Shown: piece by piece, positions 22,005 to 32,920 of the stretch | Numbering within the stretch: position 1 is the stretch's first letter | Layout of the letters: the number at the start of each line of letters is the position of its first letter | Source of the DNA: Calamus simplicifolius | Taxonomy: Eukaryota; Streptophyta; Magnoliopsida; Arecales; Arecaceae | DNA: 64,000 bases | Assembly: GCA_900491605.1 (NCBI GenBank) | Contig: UESW01004831.1 | Coordinates: forward strand, 188,865-252,864 | Direction of reading: 5' to 3' | Position numbers and translations under genes: made by a program | The notes under the pieces: generated by a model | The model's database searches: none | Seen by the model: the letters and a program-made list of their open reading frames with translations, nothing else | What the model was told of the DNA's origin: nothing

Positions 22005-22701
22005 TCAAACAATGGTTTCTAGTCTCCTTGCACATTCCATATAAGAATCTTCATCCATAGGTTTGAGTGGGGGGACTCCAACCCTGTCCCCAGTCAAGTC
22101 GTCAGCAGAATGACCAGCATATGGTAGGGTATCCATAGCAGACCCTTGACCACTGTAATCCTCAGACTGGGATGAGTCCATAACCTCAACAGTGTCATCC
22201 CGCTGAATGGCCTTCTTAAGCATAAAGACCGCAGACTCGTGGTTCGGCCCCTCCAGCTGAGTCATCTGGGTGACCCCTAAGTTATTCCCCAACCTAGACC
22301 CATCCTTACATCGGAACTTCTTGGTCCCCGACCCAGATAGGGTACCAGACCCCTGAGAGGAGTTAGAGGATGCCGAGAAAGCAAAGGGAGCATACACACT
22401 ACCTTTCCCCCCAAGGGGGGCTTTCCTTTTTGACTTAATGGTCTTTGATAACACTCTCTGCAACTTATACTCCACCAGCCGAGCTCTCTTAGGAGGGCCA
22501 GGATGGGCATCCACATGGGACTCCGAGCTCGCAGTCCCCATATCAGTACCCAGATAAGCAAAAGGGTTCAGATCTCTGCCCCTAGACTCCTCAGTCACCA
22601 GGGAGTCAAACTCCAAGTGCTCGATGCCTGTCTTTAGTGGCCCAGCAACAGTGCCGACAAGCATGCCCAAATCAGCCCGGCATGCAAAGGATTTAATCGG
22701 T

Positions 22702-23837
22702 GAAAAAGATTTTGTACACCGCCTCGGTGCAGCAAGTCCTACATGGGCTGCACCGTTCTTTTTTATTGGTCCACATATGCACGATACCCATTAAAAAATG
22801 TTAAGACATCCCAAGAAAAAAACTTACGACATCCGTTCAAAAAGGTGTTTGTACATATTCCAAAAAAAACTGAATGGGTATTAATGCACGTCACGTCAAA
22901 ATTAAATAGCTATTAAGAAAGCAAAAAAAAAAAAAAACCTTACGACACCTTAGTTTTAAACTTACAACACCATAGTTATAAAACTAAGACACCCGTTAAG
23001 AAAGCAAAATATACTTACGACACCCTAGTTATAAAGCCACGACACCATAGTTATAAAGCCACGACACCCACTCATCTACACAAATTTCAAAAAAAGATGG
23101 TATTAATGCATGTCATGTCAAAATAAAGACACCTATTAAAAAAGCAAAAAAATACTTACATACTTACGACACCCTAGTTATAAAGCTACTACACCGTATT
23201 TATAAAGCCACGACACCCACTCGTCTGTACACAAATTCCAAAAAAAGCTGGTATTAATGCACGTCATGTCAAAATAAAGACACCTATTAAAAAATAAAAA
23301 AATACTTACAACACCCTAGTTATAAAGCCATGACACCGTAGTTATAAAGCCACGACACCCGTTCAAAAAGCAAAAAAAACTCATGACATCCTAGTTTTAA
23401 ACTCATGACACCCTAGTTTTAAGCTTGAGACACCCGTTTAGAAAAAGTGTCCGTACACATATTCCAAAAAAAAGCTGAATGGGTATTAATGTCTGTACAC
23501 ATATTCCAAAAAAAAGCTGAATGGGTATTAATGCACGTCAGACGGCTTTTTTTTTGGAAGTTGTGTACATATACCTTTTTGAACGGGTATCTTAAGCTTA
23601 AAACTAGGGTGTCGTGAGTTTAAAACTAGGATGTCGTGAGTTTTTTTTCCTTTCTGAACGGGTGTCTTCACTTTTTAACTACGGTGTCGTAAGCTTAAAA
23701 CTAGGGTATCGTAAGTTTTTTTCTTGGGATGTCTTAACATTTTTTAATGGATGTCGTGCGTATGTGGACCAATAAAAATGAACGGTACAGCCCACGTAGG
23801 ACTTGCTGCACCGAAGGCGGTGTACAAAGTCTTTTCC
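22702..23837. mobile_element. Mutator-like (MULE) foldback MITE, 1136 bp
   Basis: The left end GAAAAAGATTTTGTACACCG and the reverse of the right end GGAAAAGACTTTGTACACCG open a long terminal inverted repeat that stays aligned for about 140 bases, and looser similarity continues further in. Flanks are TTAATCGGT (22693-22701) and TTAATCGGC (23838-23846), a 9-bp target duplication with one mismatch, the length typical of Mutator. The interior is a string of short repeats based on ACGACACCCTAGTTATAAAG. There is no coding sequence. A lone copy of the terminus lies at 59878-59901. Confidence 0.8.
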
Positions 23838-23965
23838 TTAATCGGCATACCCTCAGTTTCTGAAGGCCCCGATCCCTGAGAGATCACCTCCACTGAGAAG
23901 AGGACCGCAGGTCAATAGAACTCCAACAAAGCTGTCGATGAGAAACCTTTTTGGGCGCCTGCCAC

Positions 23966-24227
23966 CACGGGCGTAGCCATTCGGAGGCAAGGGGGGGCAC
24001 GTGCCCCCCCTGAAAAAGATATATTTAGTAGCTTGTCAAATGAATCTATCATGAATTATTTTCAAAATATGAAAAATCGTAGGGGTCAATTGTAAGTCAA
24101 ATTTTAATATCAAGAACAATGTTTAGCTTTTGTATTATTTACTTTTGACTTCTAATACAAAGTATGTTTGTGTGTAATTTTTTTATACATTATGCCCCCC
24201 TGGACAAAAATCCTGGATCCGCCCTTG
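23966..24227. mobile_element. hAT-type MITE, 262 bp
   Basis: Ends are CACGGGCGTAGCCA and, reversed, CAAGGGCGGATCCA. Both sides carry the same 8-bp duplication CCTGCCAC (23958-23965 and 24228-24235). An 8-bp duplication with a CA-G-rich terminus is the hAT pattern. The interior is AT-rich with no coding capacity. It lies in the same LINE ORF1 as the MULE element. Confidence 0.85.
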
Positions 24228-24341
24228 CCTGCCACCCATCAAGTGAAACAAGGGATGGCCTGGTTAGGTCCATGCCATCCTCTCCTCAGTTTCTATTGCC
24301 CCCATCATTAATGGATCTCACGGCTGATGGATCAAAGAAAG

Positions 24342-24639
24342 ATTTTTTTTTTTTCACTTTCATTGTTCATCTTCGTTTTAGATGTTCTAGCCAGAATCCT
24401 AATGAAGGCTTCAAATAGTGGTATTATAGAAGGAATTGGATCGCATCTATATATGCTACAGGTGTATTCCCAACCTCCATTTTGTACATGATGCTCTTTT
24501 ATTTTGCACAGCCAATGATGCTTCCCTTTATCTATAAAAGTTTTTTTCTTGAGGTTCGAATCAGCAATCAGCCTGCAAGTCAATTTTAATAAAAACTTAA
24601 TAACTGAATTAAGTTTATAAGTGAAGAACATGAGCTAAG
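24342..24639. other. Spacer between two LINE remnants; no gene seen
   Basis: Starts with a T run at 24342-24353, then AT-rich DNA without recognisable coding or element ends. Confidence 0.35.
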
Positions 24640-24846
24640 ATTCGCCTCTTTTCTCAACTGCCGAAGGTGCATTTTTTCTTTCTCTGACCTCAATCTCCCA
24701 CTTAGCGATAGAAAACTTTCAAGCCAAGCTAGAAGACCTCTTCTTGATAAATTTCAATTAAGATTACTAGCTTGGAAAGGTAAATCCTTATCTTATACTG
24801 AAGGTTAACTCTCATTAATATAACGCTTTCTATCTTATCCTTCTAC

Positions 24847-25467
24847 TGTTGGGCCCATGGCCCACTTATTCAGTCCATTAGGGCAAAAGGGAGCGCTACT
24901 CCTTTTTCTACCAGGATTTGTTCTCTCTCTTTTATAAAAGGAGCAGCCGCCTTCCTTTTTTGGTTTTCTCTTTTTCAAGGAGCAGCCGTATGAAAAAGAG
25001 GAGAAGCATGTAGCAGGTATTTCTTTTTTCTAGGAGCATGGATTGCTAGGGGAAGATAAGGAAGGGCTGCTGCTTGGTGCTTGACTACGTGGGAGGACTT
25101 CCACTCCAAGAATCACTGAAGGTGCTGCAGAAGAAAAACAAGAGAAGAAGAAGAAGAAGAGAAGGGAAGAAAATAAGGAGGTAACGCAGGAGGCCGTATT
25201 TTTCGGTGACGTAATCCTTATATCCCTATTATTCTCTTGTGATTATTTCTCAAGTTCTGGCAAGGGACTTTGAGACTTGGATATTTATTATTTTATAGTG
25301 GATCTTCTTCTCTGGCTTGCCCGTGGTTTTTTTTCCCTTTATCTTGAAGGAATTTTCACGTAAATCTTGGTGTTTCTATGATTGTGTGGTTTGCGCATTT
25401 TTATTTATTATTCCACTGCGCATTACGGTCTGCTAGTATTTGCTCATACACGGATTCTTTCCCATCA
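24847..25467 (+). repeat. 5' LTR of Copia-1 (621 bp)
   Basis: TG at 24847 and CA at 25466-25467. It contains TTTATAAAAGGAGCAGCC (about 24933-24950), a likely TATA region for element transcription. Confidence 0.95.
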
Positions 25468-25469
25468 AC

Positions 25470-25482
25470 TGGTATCAGAGCC
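25470..25482 (+). promoter_or_regulatory. Primer-binding site of Copia-1 (initiator Met tRNA)
   Basis: TGGTATCAGAGCC starts two bases after the 5' LTR and is the usual initiator-Met tRNA complement in plant Copia elements. Confidence 0.92.
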
Positions 25483-25508
25483 AGGATAATTTTTTTTTGT
25501 GTGCGAGC

Positions 25509-28500
25509 ATGGAGGCCGGTAATGTTTCCCGCATGATCAGTCTGAACGGAAACAATTGGATGATATGGAAACCAAGGATGGAGGACCTCTTATATTGCAA
25601 GGATCTATATGGACCTTTAGAAGGGGTCAAAGCAAAGCCCGTTACAGTGACAGACGATGCTTGGATCATGTTAGATCGGAAGGCAGTCGGTTTTATTCGG
25701 CAATGGTTGGATGATAGTGTTTTCACCATGTTTCCACTGAGACTTCTGCAAACTCTCTTTGGAAAAAGTTAGAAAGTCTATATGAGAGAAAAACAGCTGG
25801 CAACAAGGCTTTCTTGATCAGAAAACTAGTGAATCTGAAATATAAAGAGGGTGCTTCTATTGCTGAGCATTTGAATGAAATGCAGAGTATTAATAACCAG
25901 TTATCCTCTATGAAAATGTCTCTTGATGATGAGTTGCAGGCATTGTTACTTCTCAGTTCATTGCCAGAAAGTTGGGAGACACTGGTAGTTTCCCTCAGTA
26001 ATTCTGTACCAGACGGTGTTATCACCATGAGTCAAGTAACAGGCAGTTTGTTGAATGAGAAGTTAAGAAGGAAAAATTCAGCAACTTCTCAGATTGATTC
26101 ACAGGCACTTGTCTCAGAGAATAGAGGACGATCAAAGTCTAGAAATAGAGACAATTCATACAAGGGTAGAAGCAAATCAAGGTCAAGAAAAGATATTACT
26201 TGCTATAACTGTGGTGAGAAAGGGCACTACAAGAATCAGTGTAAGAAGCCTAAGAAGAGTAAGAAAAAGGGAAAAGAAGTAGAGGATACAGAGTCAAAGG
26301 AGAATATCACAGCTACTGTGCAGAGTGATGATTATTTGATTTTGTCTACTTCTGATGGTATCTTCTCATGTGAGTGTCAGAATCATGAGTGGGTGATTGA
26401 CACAGGTGCTTCTTATCATGCTACACCACGGAGGGAGTTTTTTTCTACATATAAGACTGAAAATTTTGGTGTTGTCAAGATGGAAAATCAAGGCACAGCA
26501 GACATCATTGGCATGGGTGACATCCACATGAAGACCAATCTTGGCTGTAAGTTGGTGCTCAAGGATGTAAGGCATGTAGCTGACTTGAGGCTAAATTTAA
26601 TCTCAGTTGGAAGACTTGATGATGAAGACTTTGATAGCAGATTTCATAAAGGGCAATGGAAGCTCAGTAAAGGTTCACTTGTTGTAGCCAGTGGAAAGAA
26701 ATGTCACACTTTATACAGGTTGCAGGCTAAAGCTTATGGTGAACAGTTGAATGTTACAGAGAACGACTTCAGCATGGAGTTGTGGCATAAATGACTGGGA
26801 CACATGAGTGAGAAGGGGCTGCAAGTTCTTTCCAAGGGAGAAGTTCTACCAAACTTCAAAGGTGTACATCTGAACCCATGTGTTGATTGTTTGGTTGGCA
26901 AGCAACATAGAGTTTCTTTTGCTAGTCCTGCTTTATCTAGAAAAATGCATGTTTTGGATCGTATCTATACAGATGTTTGTGGTCCTCTGAGGACAAAAAC
27001 TCTAGTGGATCAGTTAATGTTCCAGGCATCAGTGGTGCACTTTATTTTGTCACTTTTATAGATGATTTTTTCAGAAAAGTTTGGGTCTATGGTTTGAAGA
27101 CTAAAGATCAGGTTATTAATGTCTTCAAAGAGTTTCATGCCAGAGTTGAAAGAGAGACTGGAAAGAAACTGAAATGTATAAGGTCAGATAATGGTGGTGA
27201 GTACACAGGGTTATTTGATAATTATTGCAGATCACATGGCATTCAACATGAGATGACAGTTCCTGGTACTCCTCAGCATAATGCAATTGCAGAGAGAATG
27301 AACCGCACCATCATGGAAAAGATCAGATGTATGCTTTCACAGTCCAAGTTACCTAAAATTTTGGGATGAGGCATTGAAGATAGCGGTTGATGTAATAAAC
27401 TTGTCACCATGTACAGCTCTAGATGGTGATGTTGCAGAGCGTGTATGGTCAGGAAAAGATGTCTCTTATAAGCACTTGAGAGTGTTTGGTTGTCGTGCAT
27501 TTGCACATGTTCCAGACATTGAGAGGTCCAAGCTGGATGGTAAGACAAAAGAATGTGCTTTGCTTGGTTACTCACATGATGAGTTTGGTTATAGACTTTG
27601 GGATCCAAAAAAGCAGAAGGTATTCAGAAGCAGAGATGTGGTATTTTTTGAAGATCAAACCCTTCAAGACTTCAAGAAGGAGGTGTCAGTCAAGTCTTCT
27701 GCAGTAGGATTAACAGACTGTGATCCAGTTACTCCTCTAGTAAATCAGGGTGATAGGGGAGATGTGCAAGAAAATAGTGCAGGAGCAGATATTAACTCAC
27801 CTGTAGGACATATTGAGCAGGAAGGAGATCAGGAGCAACCTCCTACAGAGCCTCAGCTGAGAAGATCTATCAGACAACGTCAACCTTCCAAAAGGTATTC
27901 TACAGATGAATATATAATGCTTACTGATGCAGGTGAACCAGAATGTTACCAGGAGGCAGTTGAAAGTGAGCAGAAAAAGGAGTGGTTAGTAGGTATGCTG
28001 GAAGAAATTGATGCCTTACAAAAGAACCACACATATGATTTAGTGGAACTACCAAGAGGAAGGAAGGCTTTAAAGAACAAGTGGGTTTTCAGGTTAAAGA
28101 CTCAACAACATTGTTCTCAACCAAAGTACAAGGCCAGATTGGTTGTGAAAGGCTTTGGTCAAAAGAAAGGTATTGACTTTGAAGAGATTTTTTCTCCTGT
28201 TGTTAAAATGTCTTCAATTCGTGTTGCTCTAGGTATTGCTGCTAGTCTAGACTTGGAGGTTGAGCAGTTAGATGTGAAGACAGCTTTTCTTCATGGTGAT
28301 TGGAGGAGGAAATCTATATGGAGCAACCAGAAGGCTTCAAAGTCAAAGGTAAAGAAAATCTTGTCTGCAGATTGAAAAAAAGCTTATATGGGCTGAAGCA
28401 AGCTCCAAGGCAGTGGTACAAGAAATTTGATTCATTTATGGCTGAAAATGAATACAAAAGAATGGCTTCAGATCATTGTGTGTATATCAAATGGTTTAGT

Positions 28501-29490
28501 GAGGATTTTGTCATACTCCTACTTTATGTTGATGACATGTTTATTCTTGGGAAAGATATGTCTATGATTGACAGGTTGAAGAAGGAGCTGAGCAATTCAT
28601 TTGAAATGAAGGATATGGGACCAGCAAAGCAAATACTGGATATGCAGATTTCCCGTGATAGAAGAATCAAGAAAATATGGTTGTCACAGGAAAAGTACAT
28701 TGAGAAGGTATTGGATAGGTTCAGTATGATCAATGCAAAGCCAGTTGGTTCTCCTCTTGCAGGTCACTTCAGGTTGTGCTCAGAGCAAAGTCCTTCAAGT
28801 GATGAGGAGAAGGAGAAAATGAAGAAGGTTCCTTACGCTTCAGCAGTCGGAAGTTTGATGTACGCGATGGTATGTACGAGGCCAGACATCGCATATGCAG
28901 TGGGTGTTGCTAGCAGATTTCTTGCAAATCCAGGGAAAGAGCATTGGGCAGCAGTGAAGTGGATCTTCAGATATCTCAGAGGAAGCTCCAAAGTTTGTTT
29001 AAGCTTTGGGGGTGGTCCAGCTGTGCTGATTGGTTACACAGATGCAGATATTGCGAGAGATATTGATACAAGGAAGTCCACATCAGGTTTCATACTTACT
29101 TTTGCAGGGGAAGCTGTGTCATGGCAATCCAGATTGCAAAGGTGTGTAGCTCTCTCTACCACAGAGGCAGAATATATTGCTGCTACCGAGGTCTGTAAGG
29201 AGATGCTGTGGATGAAAGAATTCTTACATGAATTGGGGTTGAAACAGAAAAATTATGTGGTACATTGTGACAGCCAGAGCGCCATCTACTTGTGCAAGAA
29301 CCCAACTTTTCATTTCAAGTCAAAGCATATAGATGTGAGATACCACTGGATTCGAAATGTGTTTAAAGAGAAGCAGTTACAGCTTCAGAAAATTCACACA
29401 GATGAAAATGGGGCAGACATGTTGACAAAGACATTATCAAAAGAAAGGCAAGAGATATACCGACAGCTGATCGACATGATTTCACACTAA
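25509..29490 (+). pseudogene. Copia-1 gag-pol polyprotein, disabled
   Basis: Gag starts MEAGNVSRMISLNGNNWMIW at 25509 and has the CCHC knuckle CYNCGEKGHYKNQC (near 26200). Protease shows WVIDTGASYHATP (near 26390). Integrase shows GALYFVTFIDDFFRKVWVY and SDNGGEYTG. RT shows LDVKTAFLHGD, LYGLKQAPRQWYKKFDSFM and the active site YVDDM (28525-28539). RNase H shows ALSTTEAEYIAATE and HCDSQSAIYLCKN, ending MISH with a stop at 29488-29490. Damage: frameshifts near 25745, 26985, 27362 and 28300 and a TGA at 26792 in LWHK-LGHMSEKG. It is close to full length, so it was an autonomous element once, but cannot now make one polyprotein. Confidence 0.95.
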
Positions 29491-29532
29491 GGAAGCATGA
29501 GACAGCCTCCCTTGTGGGCTGAAGGGGGAGGT

Positions 29533-30158
29533 TGTTGGGCCCATGGCCCACTATTCAGCCCATTAGGGCAAAAGGGAGCGCTACTCCTTTTTCTACCAGG
29601 ATTTATTCTCTCTCTTTTATAAAAGGAGCAGCCGCCTTCCTTTTTTGGTTTTCTCTTTTTCAAGGAGCAGCCGTATGAAAAAGAGGAGAAGCATGTAGCA
29701 GTATTTCTTTTTTCTAGGAGCATGGATTGCTAGGGGAAGAGAAGGAAGGGCTGCTGCTTGGTGCTTGACTACGTGGGAGGACTTCCACTCCAGGAATCAC
29801 GTGAAGGTGCTGCAGAAGAAAAACAAGAGAAGAAGAAGAGAGAAGAAGAAGAGAAGAAAGAAAATAAGGAGGTAACGCAGGAGGCCGTATTTTTCGGTGA
29901 CGTAATCTTTATATCCCTATTATTCTCTTGTGATTGTTTCTCAAGTTCTGGTAAGGAACTTTGAGACTTGGATACTTATTATTTTATAGTGGATCTTCTT
30001 CTCTGGCTTGCCCGTGATTTTTTTTCCTTTATCTTGAAGGGATTTTCTATGTAAATCTTAGTGTTTCTGTGATTGTGTGGTTTGCGCATTTTTATTTATT
30101 ATTCCGCTGCGTATTACGGTCTGCTAGTATTTGCTCATACACGGATTCTTTCCCATCA
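29533..30158 (+). repeat. 3' LTR of Copia-1 (626 bp)
   Basis: TG at 29533, CA at 30158, preceded by the purine tract GAAGGGGGAGGT (29521-29532). Same ends as the 5' LTR. Confidence 0.95.
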
Positions 30159-31236
30159 TCTACTATATACCTATCTTTACTTTACCAAAATAGGTTAAGA
30201 ACAAGATTGATCAATATAGAAAAGCTTTTCTATGAAAAAAAAGAGAGTCAATCCCAAGTTTTCATTGTCTCATCAATTAGAAATCAATATGCAGGCTGAA
30301 GAATGAAGGTGGCTTGGGGATTAAAGAATTAAAAATTTATAATAAATTTCCTTCCTAAATAGATTTGAAAGGCCAATTATAGAATTGAAAATTTATAATA
30401 AATATCTTTCCTAAATATATTTGGAAGGCTATTTCTTGGAATTTTTTGGGTCATTAGAAAACCCTCCTTAAGGAGGCTTACAAGTGACTTCTAGAATTGT
30501 CCTTCTTTTAGTTTGAGATATGAATTATCTATAAAATGCTACGAGGACCCATAGATTGATGACCTTCCTCTCTACTCCTTCTTTCTTGATCTTTATGAGG
30601 CAAGCTTTAAACAAAATAAAATAATTGACTCCCACTAGAATAAAAGATTGTTGAGATGGAATATCAAACTTAGTAGACCTCTAACAAGAGTTCAACATGT
30701 CTAATCGATGGAGCCATAGTCCATATTACTCACAATTAGACCTATAGATAAAGAAGTCATACCCATATGGAAACTAGGAGACATAGGGACTTTAATGTCA
30801 AATCCTTCTATAAGTTCTTTATCCAAAGGGATATCTCATGGCCTTTCTACAAAATGATATGGAAAGCCGTTGTACTAAAAAAATTAAGGTTTTTGCAAGT
30901 TAGCTTTAAGAGATCAACTTCAAACGGGAAGAGCATCTTGCTAAGAAAGAATGGACAGTTAGTACTAGATACGCCGAATGTGTAGCACCTCTTTTGAGAC
31001 TTTCTCTTCACCTATATATTACTTTCATGCCCCATCACTCGGAGCCTCTAGAGTTGGGTCTTCTCCTACTTGCATATCTGATCTTTTCCTTAGGACCTTC
31101 ACCATTGGTGGTCTTTTTGGTAAAGAAGATTCATTCACTCATCTTTAAAGGAGGTTTGGGATCAATTGGTCTTTATCTCTATGATGGATAGCATGGATAG
31201 AACGCAATGTTAAAATCTTAAAAAAAAAAAAAAAAA

Positions 31237-31571
31237 AGTTCTCAATGCCAAATGCCATGTTCTATAAAATTCTTTGTACCTTCTTCTTATGATAGGGATT
31301 CTTAACTCCAAAAGAGGCCTATACCCATGCTAAAAAATTACTTTCCTCTTAATTCTCTATATTTATAATTCTTCTACATCCTTCTCTTGCAAATATCTCT
31401 AATAAAAGCTTCAGGGTTTCCCCTAATCCCATTTAAAAAAAAAACTCAGCCAAAAATCCTTACCAAAGATTTATGATGGTATTTGCATGAACACGTGACC
31501 ATTGATTGATTTCAAGGGCTTCAAATAAAAAAAATATTACTTGTTGAGCGACTCATGTATATATATATATA
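31237..31571. other. Spacer between LINE tail and Copia-2; no gene seen
   Basis: AT-rich DNA ending in a (TA)n run at about 31557-31571, which is the target site of Copia-2. Confidence 0.4.
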
Positions 31572-31891
31572 TGTTAAATATGTCTTGAATTTTTATATAT
31601 TGGGCCCGGTTTTTTGACCCGACCCGATATTCTTGTTGGGTCCGGACCAAACCGGTCCGCTAGGGTTTATTTTATGGAAGTATTTTTTTGGGGCGTATAT
31701 ATATAGATATACGTGTGAAAACTTCTGTAAGGGTTTTGTAAGGGTTTTGAGGATCTTCTTCTCTTTTGATAATGGAACTTTGTTTGCCCTTGCCCGTGGA
31801 TGTAGATCACCATGATCGAACCACGTAAATTCTTGGTGTTCCTTTGTTTGTTTATTGCTGTGATTTGTTTTTGAATCTGATTTTCGCAACA
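31572..31891 (+). repeat. 5' LTR of Copia-2 (320 bp)
   Basis: TG at 31572, CA at 31890-31891. A TATATATAGATATA stretch near 31696 may serve as the TATA region. Confidence 0.93.
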
Positions 31892-31894
31892 AAC

Positions 31895-31909
31895 TGGTAT
31901 CAGAGCTTT
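31895..31909 (+). promoter_or_regulatory. Primer-binding site of Copia-2 (initiator Met tRNA)
   Basis: TGGTATCAGAGCTTTTG begins three bases after the LTR; the match to the initiator-Met complement extends further than in Copia-1. Confidence 0.92.
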
Positions 31910-32920
31910 TGATTCGAAAATAATTTTTGTTGAAAAAAAAAGAGGGGATAAACCTAATCCTAATCTTTTTTTTTCTTGTATCGTCTCCGCCTCTTCTTCA
32001 TCGAGCGGTGCGGCGACTTGGAGGGCGACGGCTGTGGAGGAATTTGCTGCTGGCCTGACCCACTAGCCAAGGCAAAAGGCAAAAAAAAAAAAAGGCTGAA
32101 GGAGTGCAGTACAAGCTTCGTCTCCTCACCCTCTTTCGAGTTGCCGGTTGTTGTGTAGAGAAGAATTCCTAACTTTCCCTTTGCCTGACATCCTCCACCG
32201 AGACGTTTCCAGATCTCTTGCTTGTCTCTATTCCTGGCGGTTCCCTTTCTCAACTCTGCATCCTTATCTCTCTAGGCAAACACATTGCAATCGTTCTCTC
32301 TGGTTTCCCTTCATTTGCCCCCAGTTCTTCGTTCTTCGTGAATATAAGTATACGAGTTTCTTCCATCTGGGTGCTCGGGGATAAATTTCGTCACAAAAGG
32401 TGGTCCAGTGGCGGTAGATTTGGATCTCCTGAATCTTGTGCTTTCTCTCTCCTTGGCAGAGAAAGCTCGTGGAGCAGCTTTGTGAGGAGAAGCCAGACGC
32501 TCCCCTGGTTCTCCAAGACTCGCACGCTGTAGCAGTCGACGTCCGTGGACAGGAATTCATCCGACTGGGTGGAAGCGTGGAACGTGGAGAGAAGATTCCC
32601 AGGCCGTGGCTTCGTGAGGGGAAGTCCGTGCAGGAAAGGAAAGTTGATTTCGTTGTTGTTCATCACCGACCGTGAATCCCAAGGCGATCCCTCCTTCCGC
32701 TCATCATCTCCTCTGTTTCGCGGACGCCGTGGCAACGAGCGGCGAGGGAAATTTTCTTTGTGACAGCAATCGCAACTCTTCTCCTGTCTCCCGATCCGAC
32801 GCGCTGGGCGTATCTGCCGTGAAGAGGAAGCGGCTGTTCCGTCCGTGAAACTGTTCCCAGGATCTCTTCTTCTTCTTCAGTCCAAACAGAAAGATCATTT
32901 CTTTCTTAGGAATTCTTGGG
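31910..32920 (+). other. Copia-2 untranslated leader, about 1 kb
   Basis: More than 1000 bases separate the primer site from the gag start, much longer than the 27 bases in Copia-1. The stretch is mixed in composition with CT-rich parts and no frame with known domains. It may contain packaging signals or captured DNA; nothing specific could be identified. Confidence 0.5.

Larger units (their letters stand above)
18005..24341 (-). mobile_element. L1-type LINE, 5'-truncated, with two nested MITEs
   Basis: On the minus strand the order is ORF1 C-terminal part, endonuclease, reverse transcriptase, zinc-binding region, RNase H, a short tail and a poly(A) seen as T run at 18005-18017. The coding is broken in many places. 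The same family occurs on the plus strand at 42690-48748, which allowed the pieces to be recognised. The Mutator-like MITE (22702-23837) and the hAT MITE (23966-24227) both sit inside ORF1 and each has a target duplication. The 5' limit near 24341 is where similarity to the plus copy stops; no target duplication for the LINE was identified. Confidence 0.8.
22005..24341 (-). pseudogene. LINE ORF1 C-terminal part, split by two MITEs
   Basis: The segment 22005-22701 reads GMLVGTVAGPLKTGIEHLEF and HPGPPKRARLVEYKLQ, which parallels HPGPSKRARPLQYEN-type sequence in the plus-strand LINE. After removal of the MITEs, 23847-23957 and 24236-24341 continue upstream with PSLVSLDGWQAPKKVSHRQL, parallel to PVSVDGWVAPSKIARR in the plus copy. 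The N-terminal half with the CCHC knuckle is absent. Confidence 0.7.
24847..30158 (+). mobile_element. Copia-1: complete Ty1/Copia element, Tork-like, 5312 bp
   Basis: Both LTRs begin TGTTGGGCCCATGGCCCAC and end TTCTTTCCCATCA. The element is flanked by TCTAC on each side (24842-24846 and 30159-30163). A Met-tRNA primer site follows the 5' LTR and a purine tract precedes the 3' LTR. The coding order gag, protease, integrase, RT, RNase H is that of Copia. The sequence of the RT region resembles Tnt1-like Tork elements. By eye the LTRs differ by roughly 18 substitutions and a few indels, about 3 percent, so insertion is not very recent. Confidence 0.96.
24640..31236 (+). mobile_element. Second LINE family, RT end to tail, interrupted by Copia-1
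   Basis: Left piece (about 24650-24846): the frame reads LLAWKGKSLSYTEG, matching the conserved plant LINE stretch after the RT core. Right piece (30159-31236): with one TCTAC copy removed it continues as a typical IPIYYLSLYQIPK-like segment, then RMKVAWGLKN (30298-30330), RRHRDFNVKSFYKFF, WPFYKMIWKAVVLKKLRF (30770-30900), a zinc-binding-like region and finally a run of A at 31219-31236. Many stops and shifts. The two halves join exactly at the Copia-1 target site, which is the main support for one original element. Confidence 0.6.
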
